Position numbers and translations under genes: made by a program
The notes under the pieces: model-generated
The model's database searches: none
What the model saw: only the letters and a program-made list of their open reading frames with translations
Told to the model about the DNA's origin: nothing
Assembly (NCBI GenBank): GCA_015060485.1
Contig: SUYI01000004.1
Coordinates: 107,707-171,706 of the forward strand
DNA from: Prevotella sp.
GTDB taxonomy: Bacteria > Bacteroidota > Bacteroidia > Bacteroidales > Bacteroidaceae
Reading direction: 5' to 3'
DNA: 64,000 bases
In this document: positions 45,675 through 54,590 of the stretch, piece by piece
How positions within the stretch are numbered: position 1 is the first letter of the stretch
How the letters are laid out: each line of letters starts with the position of its first letter

Positions 45675-47936
45675 ATGAAAAAGTTATTTACACTTGTTGC
45701 TTTCATGGCTTGTTTCCTGGGAGCAAAAGCTGAGTGGGTAACCGATTACGAAATCGACTATTCCGCTTACAATGGTTTCCCATTCTACGTAATGGGTTAC
45801 GTCCCCGAGTGGTATGACGGCGTCATGACCGACTTCGGTGCTCTGTATGGATACCTGAACGATGAGGACTTCGAAAAAGGCGGTGACTGGAGCGAAGTCG
45901 GTACTGTTACTACAAACAACGGTGGTGCTACATACCACAAGGTTCTGTATACTTCAGCTCAATGGCACCAGTATTTCATTGCTGACGGTATCCCCACCGA
46001 GATGGACGGATCTTACACAGTGAAGGCATTGGTTAAGGCTACTGAGGACTGCACCATCAACGTCAACATGGGTTGGGGTTGGGGCAGCGGCCAGCAGGCT
46101 GGCGCTTCCGTTAAGATTCCTGGAAGCTCTGAATTCCAGGAGGTAGAATGGACCTACAGTGGCATCGCAGGCACTTCTTGTAACCTCGTTGCACAGCCTG
46201 GTACTTTTCAGGGTACCATCGAGTGGAAGTCTCTGACCGTTTCTCACAACGAGAAGCCCAAGAAGCCCACCGTATGGCAAGAGTGGCTCACCAAGGACGG
46301 CCAGCCTGTTGTAATTGACACAAAGCCTTCAGACATTCCCACCTATATGGGTAATGCCGAGTTTGGTGCATGGCCTGATTGGTCTCTTGAGAAAACCGAT
46401 GGTATCAACATCAACTGGAGAGGCGACCGCACTGGTGAGATTTGCGCATGGGCTCTGACCATGGGCCGCAATGCTGGTGACACTGGTGCAGATGGTACAG
46501 CCGATGGCCGTGCTCGTCCTTATCCTGCTGATATTGAAGCTGAAGAAGGAAATGAGAGCAATCACGTATTTGCTGTTCATGCAGATCAGATTGAAAAAAT
46601 TGATGATGACAACTCTATCCAGTGGTCTAACCAGTTCTGGATCCAGTCTCCGCAGGGATGGAAGGAAGGTACTCAGGTAAGAATTAAGTTCCGTTATAAG
46701 GCAAAGCTTGACGCTAAGACAGGTACTCAGATTCACAAGCAGCACCCGTCAGACTATCTCCACTGGGAGGCTGTTGGTGACGTGAACTTCACTACAGAGT
46801 GGCAGGATTTTGACAAGACCATCACATTCAATGGTTCTCAGGCTAATGGTTGGTCTCTCGCATTCAACCTGTGCGCAGGATCAACGGTTGATGCTCCTCA
46901 GCCAGCCAATGTATTCTATTTCGACGACCTCTCTTGGGAAACCATGGTACTTGAAGAGGGTTACTTCGTAGCTGGTTCTAACGCAAAAGAAGGTCTTGAG
47001 TATGACTTTGACAATGCTATCCAGTTCGAGTACTCTACTGAATCCGGCAACTACACCGCTGTTGTTGGTGAGGCCGGAGCTTATGTAAACCAGGTGATGA
47101 TTTCTACCGTTCGCGGTAACGACGCTGCATTCAAGAGCAATACCTTGAAGCCTTCTGGCGTTATCCAGAGCGATCCTGATGATTGGCACGACTATACTGC
47201 CGCAAGTCTTGCCAAGGTGAACCTCCCAGGAGCCGGTATCTGGAAGATCTACCTCGACGACGCTTACATAGCAATGGCATTCGAGATGCTCGAGGGTACT
47301 CTCGATGAGCCTCTTGAAATCACTCCCAACCCGACAGAGATTGTTATTCATGGTAAGGAGAGAGACTTTACCAGCAGCGAACAGGAAGGTGGTACTGGTC
47401 AGCCTTGGGACAACCAGTTCTTCATCAAGGCCGAGCGTAAGCTGGCTGCTGGCGAAGCAACTGTCCTTTCGTTCAAGTACAGAAGCACTGTTTCTGCCAA
47501 GACTTCTACACAGTGTCACGGTGAGCCAGGCGCTTACATCCATTGGGCAGCTATTGGCGACGTAAACTTCGAGCCTGGTGATTGGCAGGAGTTCAGCACG
47601 GACTTCACCGTTGCCGGAGAGGCTAATGACATGCAGTCTATCGCATTCAACATGGCTGAGATCAAGGACGCTTGCGATTACTACATCACCGACGTTGTTT
47701 GGGCACTGAAGGACGGCTCAGAGACGCTGATCAACATGAAGGACGGACGTAACTTCTGGATTAAGGAAGGTGCAGGCACTGATCCTTATCAGTTGGAAGT
47801 TCCCGAAACAGGCATCAACAACGTAGTGAACAAGGCTACACGTTCTGCTGTTATCTACAACCTCGCTGGCCAGCGTGTATCTAAGGATTACAAGGGCATC
47901 GTGGTTAACGACGGTAAGAAGTACGTTGCCAAGTAA
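45675..47936 (+). CDS. Secreted multi-module glycan-binding protein with sorting tail
   Basis: The 753-residue protein has a signal peptide (VAFMACFLGAKA) but no lipobox. It contains at least three beta-sandwich units; two share HWEAVGDVNFTTEWQDFDKT (about 368) and HWAAIGDVNFEPGDWQEFST (about 620), with TGTQIHK / TSTQCHG before them, indicating duplicated CBM-like modules. Trp-rich loops (WGWGSG) fit carbohydrate binding. The end (IYNLAGQRVSKDY, GIVVNDGKKYVAK) resembles a T9SS-type or Prevotella sorting tail. No catalytic motif is visible. It closes the PUL operon and is followed by a terminator. Binding to xylan or associated glycan is inferred from context. Confidence 0.8.
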   Translation: MKKLFTLVAFMACFLGAKAEWVTDYEIDYSAYNGFPFYVMGYVPEWYDGVMTDFGALYGYLNDEDFEKGGDWSEVGTVTTNNGGATYHKVLYTSAQWHQYFIADGIPTEMDGSYTVKALVKATEDCTINVNMGWGWGSGQQAGASVKIPGSSEFQEVEWTYSGIAGTSCNLVAQPGTFQGTIEWKSLTVSHNEKPKKPTVWQEWLTKDGQPVVIDTKPSDIPTYMGNAEFGAWPDWSLEKTDGININWRGDRTGEICAWALTMGRNAGDTGADGTADGRARPYPADIEAEEGNESNHVFAVHADQIEKIDDDNSIQWSNQFWIQSPQGWKEGTQVRIKFRYKAKLDAKTGTQIHKQHPSDYLHWEAVGDVNFTTEWQDFDKTITFNGSQANGWSLAFNLCAGSTVDAPQPANVFYFDDLSWETMVLEEGYFVAGSNAKEGLEYDFDNAIQFEYSTESGNYTAVVGEAGAYVNQVMISTVRGNDAAFKSNTLKPSGVIQSDPDDWHDYTAASLAKVNLPGAGIWKIYLDDAYIAMAFEMLEGTLDEPLEITPNPTEIVIHGKERDFTSSEQEGGTGQPWDNQFFIKAERKLAAGEATVLSFKYRSTVSAKTSTQCHGEPGAYIHWAAIGDVNFEPGDWQEFSTDFTVAGEANDMQSIAFNMAEIKDACDYYITDVVWALKDGSETLINMKDGRNFWIKEGAGTDPYQLEVPETGINNVVNKATRSAVIYNLAGQRVSKDYKGIVVNDGKKYVAK

Positions 47937-47995
47937 TTTATTACTGGCAAATAAGATATTACCTGCAAGGTAATTTTTAGAACTTTACATGTGAA

Positions 47996-48028
47996 GTCTC
48001 GGGCTCGTGAGAGTCCGAGACCTTTTTA
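47996..48028 (+). terminator. Terminator of the SusC/SusD operon
   Basis: GTCTCGG and CCGAGAC form the outer stem with GCTC-GTGA-GAGT inside, followed by CTTTTT. Confidence 0.88.
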
Positions 48029-48037
48029 ATAAAGTCT

Positions 48038-48108
48038 CGACGAAAAAATAATTCCGTCCGACGAAAAAAAAATTCCGTCCGACGAAATAAAAATTCCGTC
48101 CGACGAAA
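48038..48108. repeat. Tandem repeat with 21-base period
   Basis: Three full units and a partial one begin at 48038, 48059, 48080 and 48101; each contains CGACGAAA, an A-rich run, and AATTCCGTC. The array lies between two convergent terminators. Confidence 0.85.
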
Positions 48109-48135
48109 AAAGGCGGCTATTCGGTAGCCGCCTTT
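48104..48135 (-). terminator. Terminator of the glycine cleavage operon, overlapping the lpd stop
   Basis: AAAGGCGGCTA (48109-48119) pairs with its complement at 48125-48135; the minus strand continues in T. The lpd stop codon (48117-48119) lies inside the stem. Confidence 0.85.
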
Positions 48136-49496
48136 AAGATTTCGCCCAACGTGGGGTGGATGTGAATGATGTCGCGTAGTTGTTGAATCGTCGTACCGCG
48201 ACACATCAGCGCCGCCACCTCCTGAACGATATCGGCACTATGGGCGCCATAAGCATGACAGCCAAGAATGAGACCTGGAGTCTCATGAGGTAAGAGGTCA
48301 GAGGTAAGAGGTAAGTGAAAGAGCTTCAGCATACCTTCCGTCTCGCCCATTGCCATCGCCTTGCCATTGGCACGCCAGAAGGCTTTGCGGCATTCGTAGG
48401 GAGCGCCAGGCTGCGGAGTACCAACGGCAAAACCGTTGGCCACAGCAGCAGCTTTCAGCTGGTCTTCCGTAGGACCTACGCAGGCAGCCTCGGGTGAGGT
48501 AAAGATGGCGGCAGGCATGATGTCGAAGCGGATAGCGTCCTGTTTGCCCAGGATGTGGTTGACAGCACGAACCGCTTGCATCTCAGCAGCATGGGCCAGC
48601 ATCTGGCGGCCGTTTGCATCGCCAACGGCGTAGACAGTTGACAGTTGACAGTTGACAGTTGACAGTTGACAGTTGACAGTTGACAGTTGGAAGTTGTCGT
48701 CAACGGGGATGGCGCCGTTAGAGGCGAGGGTGATGCCAAGGGCTTCGAGGTTCAGCCCCTCTGTGCGGGGCTTGCGACCCGTAGCCATCAGAACCACATC
48801 GGCCTCAACGCTCTCCGTCTGTCCTTTCTTATTCTCGAAGAACACCTCGCCATCAGCAATCTGCTTCACACCACATTGCATGTGGAAGGTAATACCCTCC
48901 TTCTCCATCTGCTTGCGCAGTCGCTTGGCAATGTCGCTGTCGAGGGCAGGGAGACACTCCTTCAGGAACTCAATCACTGTCACCTCCGAGCCAAAGCGAC
49001 GGAACACGCTGGCAAACTCCATGCCGATGACGCCTGCTCCGATGATGCAAAGGCGTTTGGGCAGCGTCTCGAGGTTCAGCAGGCCGGTGCTGTCAACCAC
49101 ACAAGGGTCGTTGGCACCTTCTATGGGAAGCCATTTGGTTTCGGAGCCGGTGGCGATGATGATGTTCTTGGCGGTAACAGAATCACCGCCCACACTGACG
49201 GTGTGGGCATCAACGAAGGAGGCTTTTTCACGGACGAGGGTGATGTTAGGGTGCGAGAGGATGCCCTCTACCCCATTGCGCAACTGAGGAACGACCTGCG
49301 CCATACGTTCGCGGGCCTCAGCGAAAGAAGCAGAGTGGACGTAGGTCTTCGTGGGGATACATCCTACATTCAGACACGTGCCACCTACGTTATCACCCTC
49401 GAAAATCGTAACCTTCAAGCCGTGCTTTGCGGCATATTCAGCGGCGCGGTAACCTCCAGGTCCCGCGCCGATGATGATGAGATCAGTTGTTGTCAT
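48117..49496 (-). CDS. lpd: Dihydrolipoyl dehydrogenase (L-protein) with two repeat-derived insertions
   Basis: Reoxidises the lipoyl group of GcvH with NAD+. FAD-binding IIIGAGPGGYRAA at 7-19, redox disulfide GGTCLNVGCIPTK (Cys41, Cys46), NAD-binding IIGAGVIGMEFA at 151-162, YAVGDANG near 289 and C-terminal HIHPTLGE with the active His-Pro. Just before YAVGD the protein carries two extra copies of NCQLSTV (275-288), encoded by GTTGACA heptamers. A second unusual stretch (LPLTSDLLPHETPG, about 395-408) comes from GAGGTAA heptamers. Homologues have short loops there. The gene overlaps gcvPB by 14 bases, as expected for the glycine cleavage operon. Confidence 0.95.
   Translation of the reverse strand: MTTTDLIIIGAGPGGYRAAEYAAKHGLKVTIFEGDNVGGTCLNVGCIPTKTYVHSASFAEARERMAQVVPQLRNGVEGILSHPNITLVREKASFVDAHTVSVGGDSVTAKNIIIATGSETKWLPIEGANDPCVVDSTGLLNLETLPKRLCIIGAGVIGMEFASVFRRFGSEVTVIEFLKECLPALDSDIAKRLRKQMEKEGITFHMQCGVKQIADGEVFFENKKGQTESVEADVVLMATGRKPRTEGLNLEALGITLASNGAIPVDDNFQLSTVNCQLSTVNCQLSTVYAVGDANGRQMLAHAAEMQAVRAVNHILGKQDAIRFDIMPAAIFTSPEAACVGPTEDQLKAAAVANGFAVGTPQPGAPYECRKAFWRANGKAMAMGETEGMLKLFHLPLTSDLLPHETPGLILGCHAYGAHSADIVQEVAALMCRGTTIQQLRDIIHIHPTLGEILKAATE
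48633..48695. repeat. In-gene heptamer repeat (GTTGACA)
   Basis: About eight GTTGACA copies lie in frame in lpd. Three heptamers make seven codons, so the protein has an NCQLSTV heptapeptide repeat. Confidence 0.9.
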
Positions 49497-50892
49497 TAAT
49501 CATTTGTTTATAAGTGGTGATAGGATGCTTGGCAGCCAGCACATCGTCCACACGTCCGATGGGCGTCGTGTGAGGAGCCGTCTTTACCAAATCAGGATCG
49601 TTCTTGGCCTCCTCGGCAATCTTACGCATCACAGCGATAAATCCGTCGAGCGTCTCTTTCGACTCGTTCTCCGTGGGTTCCACCATCAACGACTCGTGGA
49701 AGAGCAGCGGGAAGTAAATCGTAGGAGCATGATAGCCGTAGTCGAGCAGTCGCTTGGCCACATCCATTGTAGTCACACCCGACGACTTGTCCTTCAGTCC
49801 GTCGAACACGAACTCATGACAGCAAACAGTGTCGATGGGCAACTCATAAACGTCCTTCAACGACTCCTTGATGTAGTTGGCGTTCAGCACAGCCAGCGGA
49901 CCCACCAGCTTCATCTGCTCCCGACCCAGCGAAAGGATGTAGGCATAGGCACGCATCATCACACCAAAATTGCCATGATAGGGCGACACCACGGGTAAGA
50001 ACGCCTGCAAGCCTTCACGAACACCCACAGGTCCCGCTCCAGGACCTCCACCGCCATGAGGCGTCGAGAACGTCTTGTGCAGGTTGATATGCATGACGTC
50101 GAAGCCCATATCGCCAGGGCGGCAGGCACCCAGCATCGGGTTCAGATTAGCGCCATCGTAGTACATCAGGCCTCCGCAGTCGTGAATCAGCTTCGCAATA
50201 GCAGGGATCTGCGTCTCGAAGAGTCCCAGCGTATTGGGGTTCGTCATCATCATGGCGGCGATGTCGGAACCATGTAGGGTAATTAGGTCGGTGAGGTCGG
50301 TGAGGTCTATTTGGCCGTTGGCCAAAGACTTCACCTCGAGAATTTCCAAACCACAAACGGCAGCAGAAGCAGGATTCGTGCCATGAGCCGAGTCGGGCAC
50401 GATGACCTTCTTGCGCTGCATGTCGCCACGCGAACGATGATAGTTGTCGATAGTCATCAGTCCCGTCAGCTCACCATGAGCACCAGCGTAGGGCTTAAAG
50501 GTGAAGTGAGCAAGACCCGTGAGTTCGCAGAGCGAGCGCTCCAACAACGTCACAATGGCCTGAGCGCCACGCGTGGTCTCGGCAGGCTGCTCGGGATGCA
50601 GATTCTGGAACTGGGGCAAGGCAGCCATCTCCTCGTTAATCTTCGGATTGTACTTCATCGTACACGAACCCAAGGGATAGAAGCCCGTATCGACACCAAA
50701 GTTATTGTTCGACAGGTTCGTATAGTGACGCACCACCGTCAGTTCGTCGCATTCGGGCAGCTGTGCGTCTTCAGCACGCCGCATCGATGCAGGAATCTGG
50801 TAGTCACCAAAGTTATTCTTGGGCAGACTATAACCCTTGCGGCCCTCCTTGGAGAGCTCGAAAATCAGGTTTCCGTATAATCGGTTATTCAT
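49483..50892 (-). CDS. gcvPB: Glycine dehydrogenase (decarboxylating) subunit 2
   Basis: The PLP-binding half of the glycine cleavage P-protein. 469 residues; PLP Lys273 lies in INLHKTFSTPHGGGGPGAGP. Other family blocks are FYPLGSCTMKYNPK, GAHGELTGL and MTNPNTLG. A Leu-Thr-Asp repeat (LTDLTDLITLH, about 197-207) is encoded by a nine-base tandem repeat. It overlaps gcvPA by four bases and lpd by 14 bases, giving tight translational coupling. Together with gcvPA it decarboxylates glycine and transfers the aminomethyl group to GcvH. Confidence 0.96.
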   Translation of the reverse strand: MNNRLYGNLIFELSKEGRKGYSLPKNNFGDYQIPASMRRAEDAQLPECDELTVVRHYTNLSNNNFGVDTGFYPLGSCTMKYNPKINEEMAALPQFQNLHPEQPAETTRGAQAIVTLLERSLCELTGLAHFTFKPYAGAHGELTGLMTIDNYHRSRGDMQRKKVIVPDSAHGTNPASAAVCGLEILEVKSLANGQIDLTDLTDLITLHGSDIAAMMMTNPNTLGLFETQIPAIAKLIHDCGGLMYYDGANLNPMLGACRPGDMGFDVMHINLHKTFSTPHGGGGPGAGPVGVREGLQAFLPVVSPYHGNFGVMMRAYAYILSLGREQMKLVGPLAVLNANYIKESLKDVYELPIDTVCCHEFVFDGLKDKSSGVTTMDVAKRLLDYGYHAPTIYFPLLFHESLMVEPTENESKETLDGFIAVMRKIAEEAKNDPDLVKTAPHTTPIGRVDDVLAAKHPITTYKQMINDNN

Positions 50893-52202
50893 AGGGCTGC
50901 AATCTTTACGAGGTTATCAATTTCTTCCTTCGTACGCTTCTCGGTAACGGCAAAGATGATGCCGTCCTCGAAACGGACACCACCCAGGATACCAGCCTCG
51001 ATGAAGCGCTGATAAAGGGTATCGGCATCACCATCGTACTTCACATAGAACTCATTGAAGAACGGCTTGTCGAAAACCAAATGGAAACGACCCGTCTTTG
51101 CCAGTTCTTCATACATATAATGAGCACCGGCATAAGAAAGCTGTGCAGCCTCCTTCAAGCCCTGCTTACCCATCAGTGAACAATAGATAGTCACGAAGAG
51201 TGCCATCAGCGACTGGTTCGAGCAGATGTTCGACGTAGCCTTCTGGCGACGGATATGCTGCTCACGAGCCTGCAGCGTCAGCACAAAGGCACGCTGGTCG
51301 CGATTATCCTTCGTCATACCAACGATACGACCCGGCATCTTACGGATGAGTTTCTCCGTGCAACACATATAGCCCACATAAGGACCGCCAAACAGCATGG
51401 GAATACCCAACGACTGTCCATCGCCCACAGCAATATCGGCTCCCCACTCGCCTGGCGTCTTCAGCACGGCAAGATCGGCAGCGACACTGTCCATCATGAA
51501 AAGAGCCTTCTGCTCGTGACATGCTTCAGCAAAACCAGTATAGTCTTCAATGATGCCAAAGACATTGGGCTGCTGTACCATGACACCAGCCACACCGCCT
51601 TGTGCTAACTGTGCCTCAAGGTTTTGCCTTGAAGTAACGCCATTCTCCATAGGAATCGTCACCAGCTCAATTCCCTGATGCAGGGCATACGTGTCAAGCA
51701 CCTCACGGGTTTTGGGATTCAGCGTCTCGGAAACCAGCACCTTGTTCTGCTTTTTGCCTGCTGCCACAGCCATCATCATAGCCTCAGCAGCAGCAGTGGT
51801 ACCATCGTACATCGAGGCATTCGAGATGTCCATACCCGTCAGCTCAGTCATCATCGACTGGTACTCAAAAATATAGTGCAGCGTACCTTGCGAGATTTCT
51901 GCCTGATATGGGGTATAGGATGTCAGGAATTCAGAACGCGAAAGCAGATTCGGAATCACAGATGGCGTATAATGGTCATAGACGCCATAGCCTGCGAAAC
52001 AAGTCAGCTGACTATTCTGCGAGGCCAGTTTCTCGAACAATTGACGCACCTCCATTTCACTCATCTCCGAGGGAATCTGATAATCACCCCGGAAACGGAT
52101 GTTCTCAGGAATCTGAGCGTATAAGGCATCGACAGAATCGACACCCACAGTTGCCATCATCGCCTGCAGGTCGTCATCTGTATGCGGAAAGTATTTAAAC
52201 AT
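50889..52202 (-). CDS. gcvPA: Glycine dehydrogenase (decarboxylating) subunit 1
   Basis: The N-terminal half of the two-chain P-protein. 437 residues with family blocks CFAGYGVYDHYTPSVIPNLL, FLTSYTPYQAEISQGTLHYI (near 95), YDGTTAAAEAMMMA and SLGIPMLFGGPYVGYM. It forms the heterotetrameric P-protein with GcvPB and has the same orientation, 27 bases after gcvH. The split P-protein is usual in Bacteroidetes and Gram-positive bacteria. Confidence 0.96.
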   Translation of the reverse strand: MFKYFPHTDDDLQAMMATVGVDSVDALYAQIPENIRFRGDYQIPSEMSEMEVRQLFEKLASQNSQLTCFAGYGVYDHYTPSVIPNLLSRSEFLTSYTPYQAEISQGTLHYIFEYQSMMTELTGMDISNASMYDGTTAAAEAMMMAVAAGKKQNKVLVSETLNPKTREVLDTYALHQGIELVTIPMENGVTSRQNLEAQLAQGGVAGVMVQQPNVFGIIEDYTGFAEACHEQKALFMMDSVAADLAVLKTPGEWGADIAVGDGQSLGIPMLFGGPYVGYMCCTEKLIRKMPGRIVGMTKDNRDQRAFVLTLQAREQHIRRQKATSNICSNQSLMALFVTIYCSLMGKQGLKEAAQLSYAGAHYMYEELAKTGRFHLVFDKPFFNEFYVKYDGDADTLYQRFIEAGILGGVRFEDGIIFAVTEKRTKEEIDNLVKIAAL

Positions 52203-52229
52203 TATTTTCTATTTTTCGAAATATCGAAC

Positions 52230-52610
52230 TTATTTTTCGCAGAAAGCGGCGTAAGCCTTGGCATCCATCAGGTCGTTCAGTTCCGCCTTGTCTGCAATGG
52301 TCACCTTGATAATCCAATTCTCGTAAGCATCGATGTTGATGAGTTCAGGCTGGTCTTCCAAAGCCTCGTTCACCTCGACGACGACACCCGTCACAGGCGA
52401 CATCAGGTCGCTGGCAGCCTTTACACTTTCGACAGCTCCAAACTCCTCGCCTGCGCTGACCTCGTCGTCCACCTCGGGCATATCGACATACACCACGTTA
52501 CCCAGTGCATTCTGGGCGTAATCCGTAATACCAATGTAACCGAAGTCACCTTCCACACGTACATACTCATGCGACTCACTGTAATAGAGTCCTTCCAATA
52601 CTTTTGCCAT
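52230..52610 (-). CDS. gcvH: Glycine cleavage H protein
   Basis: The 126-residue lipoyl carrier that shuttles the aminomethyl group between P, T and L proteins. The lipoylated Lys64 lies in GAVESVKAASDL, the family signature. HEYVRVEGDFGYIGITDYAQ opens the hybrid-motif fold. Length is normal. The lipoate ligase-like gene at the head of the operon probably modifies it. Confidence 0.97.
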   Translation of the reverse strand: MAKVLEGLYYSESHEYVRVEGDFGYIGITDYAQNALGNVVYVDMPEVDDEVSAGEEFGAVESVKAASDLMSPVTGVVVEVNEALEDQPELINIDAYENWIIKVTIADKAELNDLMDAKAYAAFCEK

Positions 52611-52633
52611 AATACTTCTTTGGTTTTAATTAT

Positions 52634-53722
52634 TTATTTCTTGTAATGTTTGTCATAGAAACGTTTCTTGCAGACGACTCCCGGGAAAGTCTTCTTGCGA
52701 ATCTGAATCTCAACCTCCGTATCGAGTGCAGCATACTGCGCATCAATCAAAGCCATACAGACGCTCTTGTCCGTCGAAATGGTGTGATAACCCGTAGTTA
52801 CCTCACCTATCGGCTGTCCGTCCTTCAATACTGCATAACCGTGACGGGGAATGGCCTTGTCCTTCAGTTCGATACCCACCAGCTTCTTGGCAGGTCCCTC
52901 GGCTTTTTGCTTGGCAAGAGCCTCCTTGCCAATGAACTCGTCTTTGTCGAGTTTGACGAAGATGCCCAAACCAGCCATGATGGGTGTAATGTCTGCCGAC
53001 AGTTCATCGCCATAGAGCGGCAGTCCCACCTCAAAGCGAAGGGTATCGCGGCAACCCAGTCCGCAGGGCTTGCAACGTCCGGAGGCAACCAGTTTGTCCC
53101 AGCACTCATTAATATAAAGAGGTGAAGCGTAAATCTCAAAGCCGTCCTCGCCTGTATATCCAGTACGACTTACAATAACGTCGCCAATCTGCTTGAAAGT
53201 GTAGAATGTCAGTTCTGCACAAGGTATTCCCAATACTTCCTGCATGACAGCCTCAGCATCAGGGCCTTGTACAGCCAGCTCGCCATACGCATCGCTCTGG
53301 TGTTCCAGCTTGACGTCGAACCCCTTAGCCTGTTCCTGTATCCATGCCCAGTCCTTGTCGATGTTGGCGGCATTGATAACGAGGAAGAAACGCTGGTCGT
53401 CAACCTTATAGACCAGTAAATCATCCACCACGCCACCATCTTCATAGCACATCATGCCATACAGGATTTTCCCTGCGGGCATGCCTACGACATTATTAGT
53501 AAAGAGGTGGTTGACATAGCGTTCTGCATCGTTGCCACTGATGAGCACTTCACCCATGTGGCTGACGTCGAACACACCACAAGCCTGACGCACGGCCTGA
53601 TGCTCGTCCACGATACCGCTGTACTGAATAGGCATATCGAACCCTCCGAAAGGCGACATCAGCGCTCCCAGCGCCACGTGTTTGTCATAGAGGCAAGTGC
53701 GTTTGTTATTGTTTTGTTCCAT
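52634..53722 (-). CDS. gcvT: Aminomethyltransferase (T protein)
   Basis: Transfers the methylene group to tetrahydrofolate and releases ammonia from GcvH. 362 residues is the usual size. Motifs: GFDMPIQYSGIVDEHQAVR, FDVSHMGEV (with the catalytic region Asp), YTGEDGFEIYA and CGLGCRDTLRFEVGLPLYG. It follows the lipoate ligase-like gene by ten bases. Confidence 0.97.
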   Translation of the reverse strand: MEQNNNKRTCLYDKHVALGALMSPFGGFDMPIQYSGIVDEHQAVRQACGVFDVSHMGEVLISGNDAERYVNHLFTNNVVGMPAGKILYGMMCYEDGGVVDDLLVYKVDDQRFFLVINAANIDKDWAWIQEQAKGFDVKLEHQSDAYGELAVQGPDAEAVMQEVLGIPCAELTFYTFKQIGDVIVSRTGYTGEDGFEIYASPLYINECWDKLVASGRCKPCGLGCRDTLRFEVGLPLYGDELSADITPIMAGLGIFVKLDKDEFIGKEALAKQKAEGPAKKLVGIELKDKAIPRHGYAVLKDGQPIGEVTTGYHTISTDKSVCMALIDAQYAALDTEVEIQIRKKTFPGVVCKKRFYDKHYKK

Positions 53723-53732
53723 AATCCGATTG

Positions 53733-54440
53733 TTATAATAAATTGATAAAATCTTCTTTTAAGTATGTCTGTTCTAACTTCTCAATTCCCGCCACTTGCG
53801 CAGGTATCAGCATCAGCTCATCATCACAGAGCGTATCACGAATCAATGCCTTCACCTCCTCCAAGCTTAGTGACGTATAGTCTTTCAGCAAGGTGATGCG
53901 CTGACGAACACTCTGAATGCCTTTTTCCTGCAGCTTCTCCGCACTTGGGGTGATGGCGTGGAGCATGTAATCCATATTCGTATCGTAGAGCATGGTGCTA
54001 TGGACGATGCTACGACCCGGCAACTGATAAAATGCCGTACCACACACTTTCCGGTCACCAATCAGAATATCGTTACGACTCGTACCCGTTGCCTCGATAC
54101 CCATCTTACGCAACACAAGCAGAATCATTTGCACGAACTTGTGGAACGTTAAGCCCACTTGATAACCATCGCTGATGTACGACAGCATCACATTATCCAT
54201 GTCAGCATATACGCAACCTCCCCCACTCTTCCTGCGGTACATCTGAATGTGGTGCGAACGGCAGAAATCCTGATTTACCTCATTGTCTATCAGCTGGTTA
54301 CGTCCAAAGATAACGCTGGGCTCCACCTGCCACATAAAGAAGTATTCTGCGGGAGGCAGTTGGCGTGCCACATATTCTTCTAAGGCCAGATAGAAAGAAA
54401 GCCTTCGAACTTCGTTGTCAGGTAATGAGACGTAAATCAT
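53733..54440 (-). CDS. Lipoate-protein ligase-like protein
   Basis: A 235-residue BPL/LplA/LipB-fold protein. The LplA-type motif RRKSGGGCVYADMDNVMLSYI stands near 69-89 and FGRNQLIDNEVN near 50. The conserved Lys region appears as GDRKVCGTAF near 128-137. It likely attaches lipoate to GcvH, since it leads the glycine cleavage operon (gcvT ten bases later). It is shorter than E. coli LplA and lacks the C-terminal accessory domain, so it may use a separate partner or act as an amidotransferase. Confidence 0.85.
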   Translation of the reverse strand: MIYVSLPDNEVRRLSFYLALEEYVARQLPPAEYFFMWQVEPSVIFGRNQLIDNEVNQDFCRSHHIQMYRRKSGGGCVYADMDNVMLSYISDGYQVGLTFHKFVQMILLVLRKMGIEATGTSRNDILIGDRKVCGTAFYQLPGRSIVHSTMLYDTNMDYMLHAITPSAEKLQEKGIQSVRQRITLLKDYTSLSLEEVKALIRDTLCDDELMLIPAQVAGIEKLEQTYLKEDFINLL

Positions 54441-54462
54441 TGCGATTTTAGTTATTTCCCTG

Positions 54463-54470
54463 CAAAGATA
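54463..54470 (-). promoter_or_regulatory. Promoter -7 box of the glycine cleavage operon
   Basis: TATCTTTG on the minus strand, 23 bases before the ATG at 54440. No internal promoter of this type was noticed before lpd. Confidence 0.75.
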
Positions 54471-54540
54471 TAAAGAAAATATGCAAAAACCAAGAAAAAG
54501 CCATAATTATTTTGTAAAAATAAAAAAGACCTGTTTTTAT

Positions 54541-54571
54541 TTTGTACTTTGCTCACTAATTTGTACCTTTG
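54541..54571 (+). promoter_or_regulatory. Promoter of dxs
   Basis: TTTG at 54541-54544, 19 bases, TACCTTTG at 54564-54571, 20 bases before the GTG start. Confidence 0.82.
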
Positions 54572-54590
54572 CACATAAATATGAACTAAC

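Noticed and set aside
47977..48204. A 75-codon minus-strand frame with FRRTEFF repeats
   Set aside because: It is produced by the 21-base repeat (21 is a multiple of three) and overlaps lpd and two terminators.
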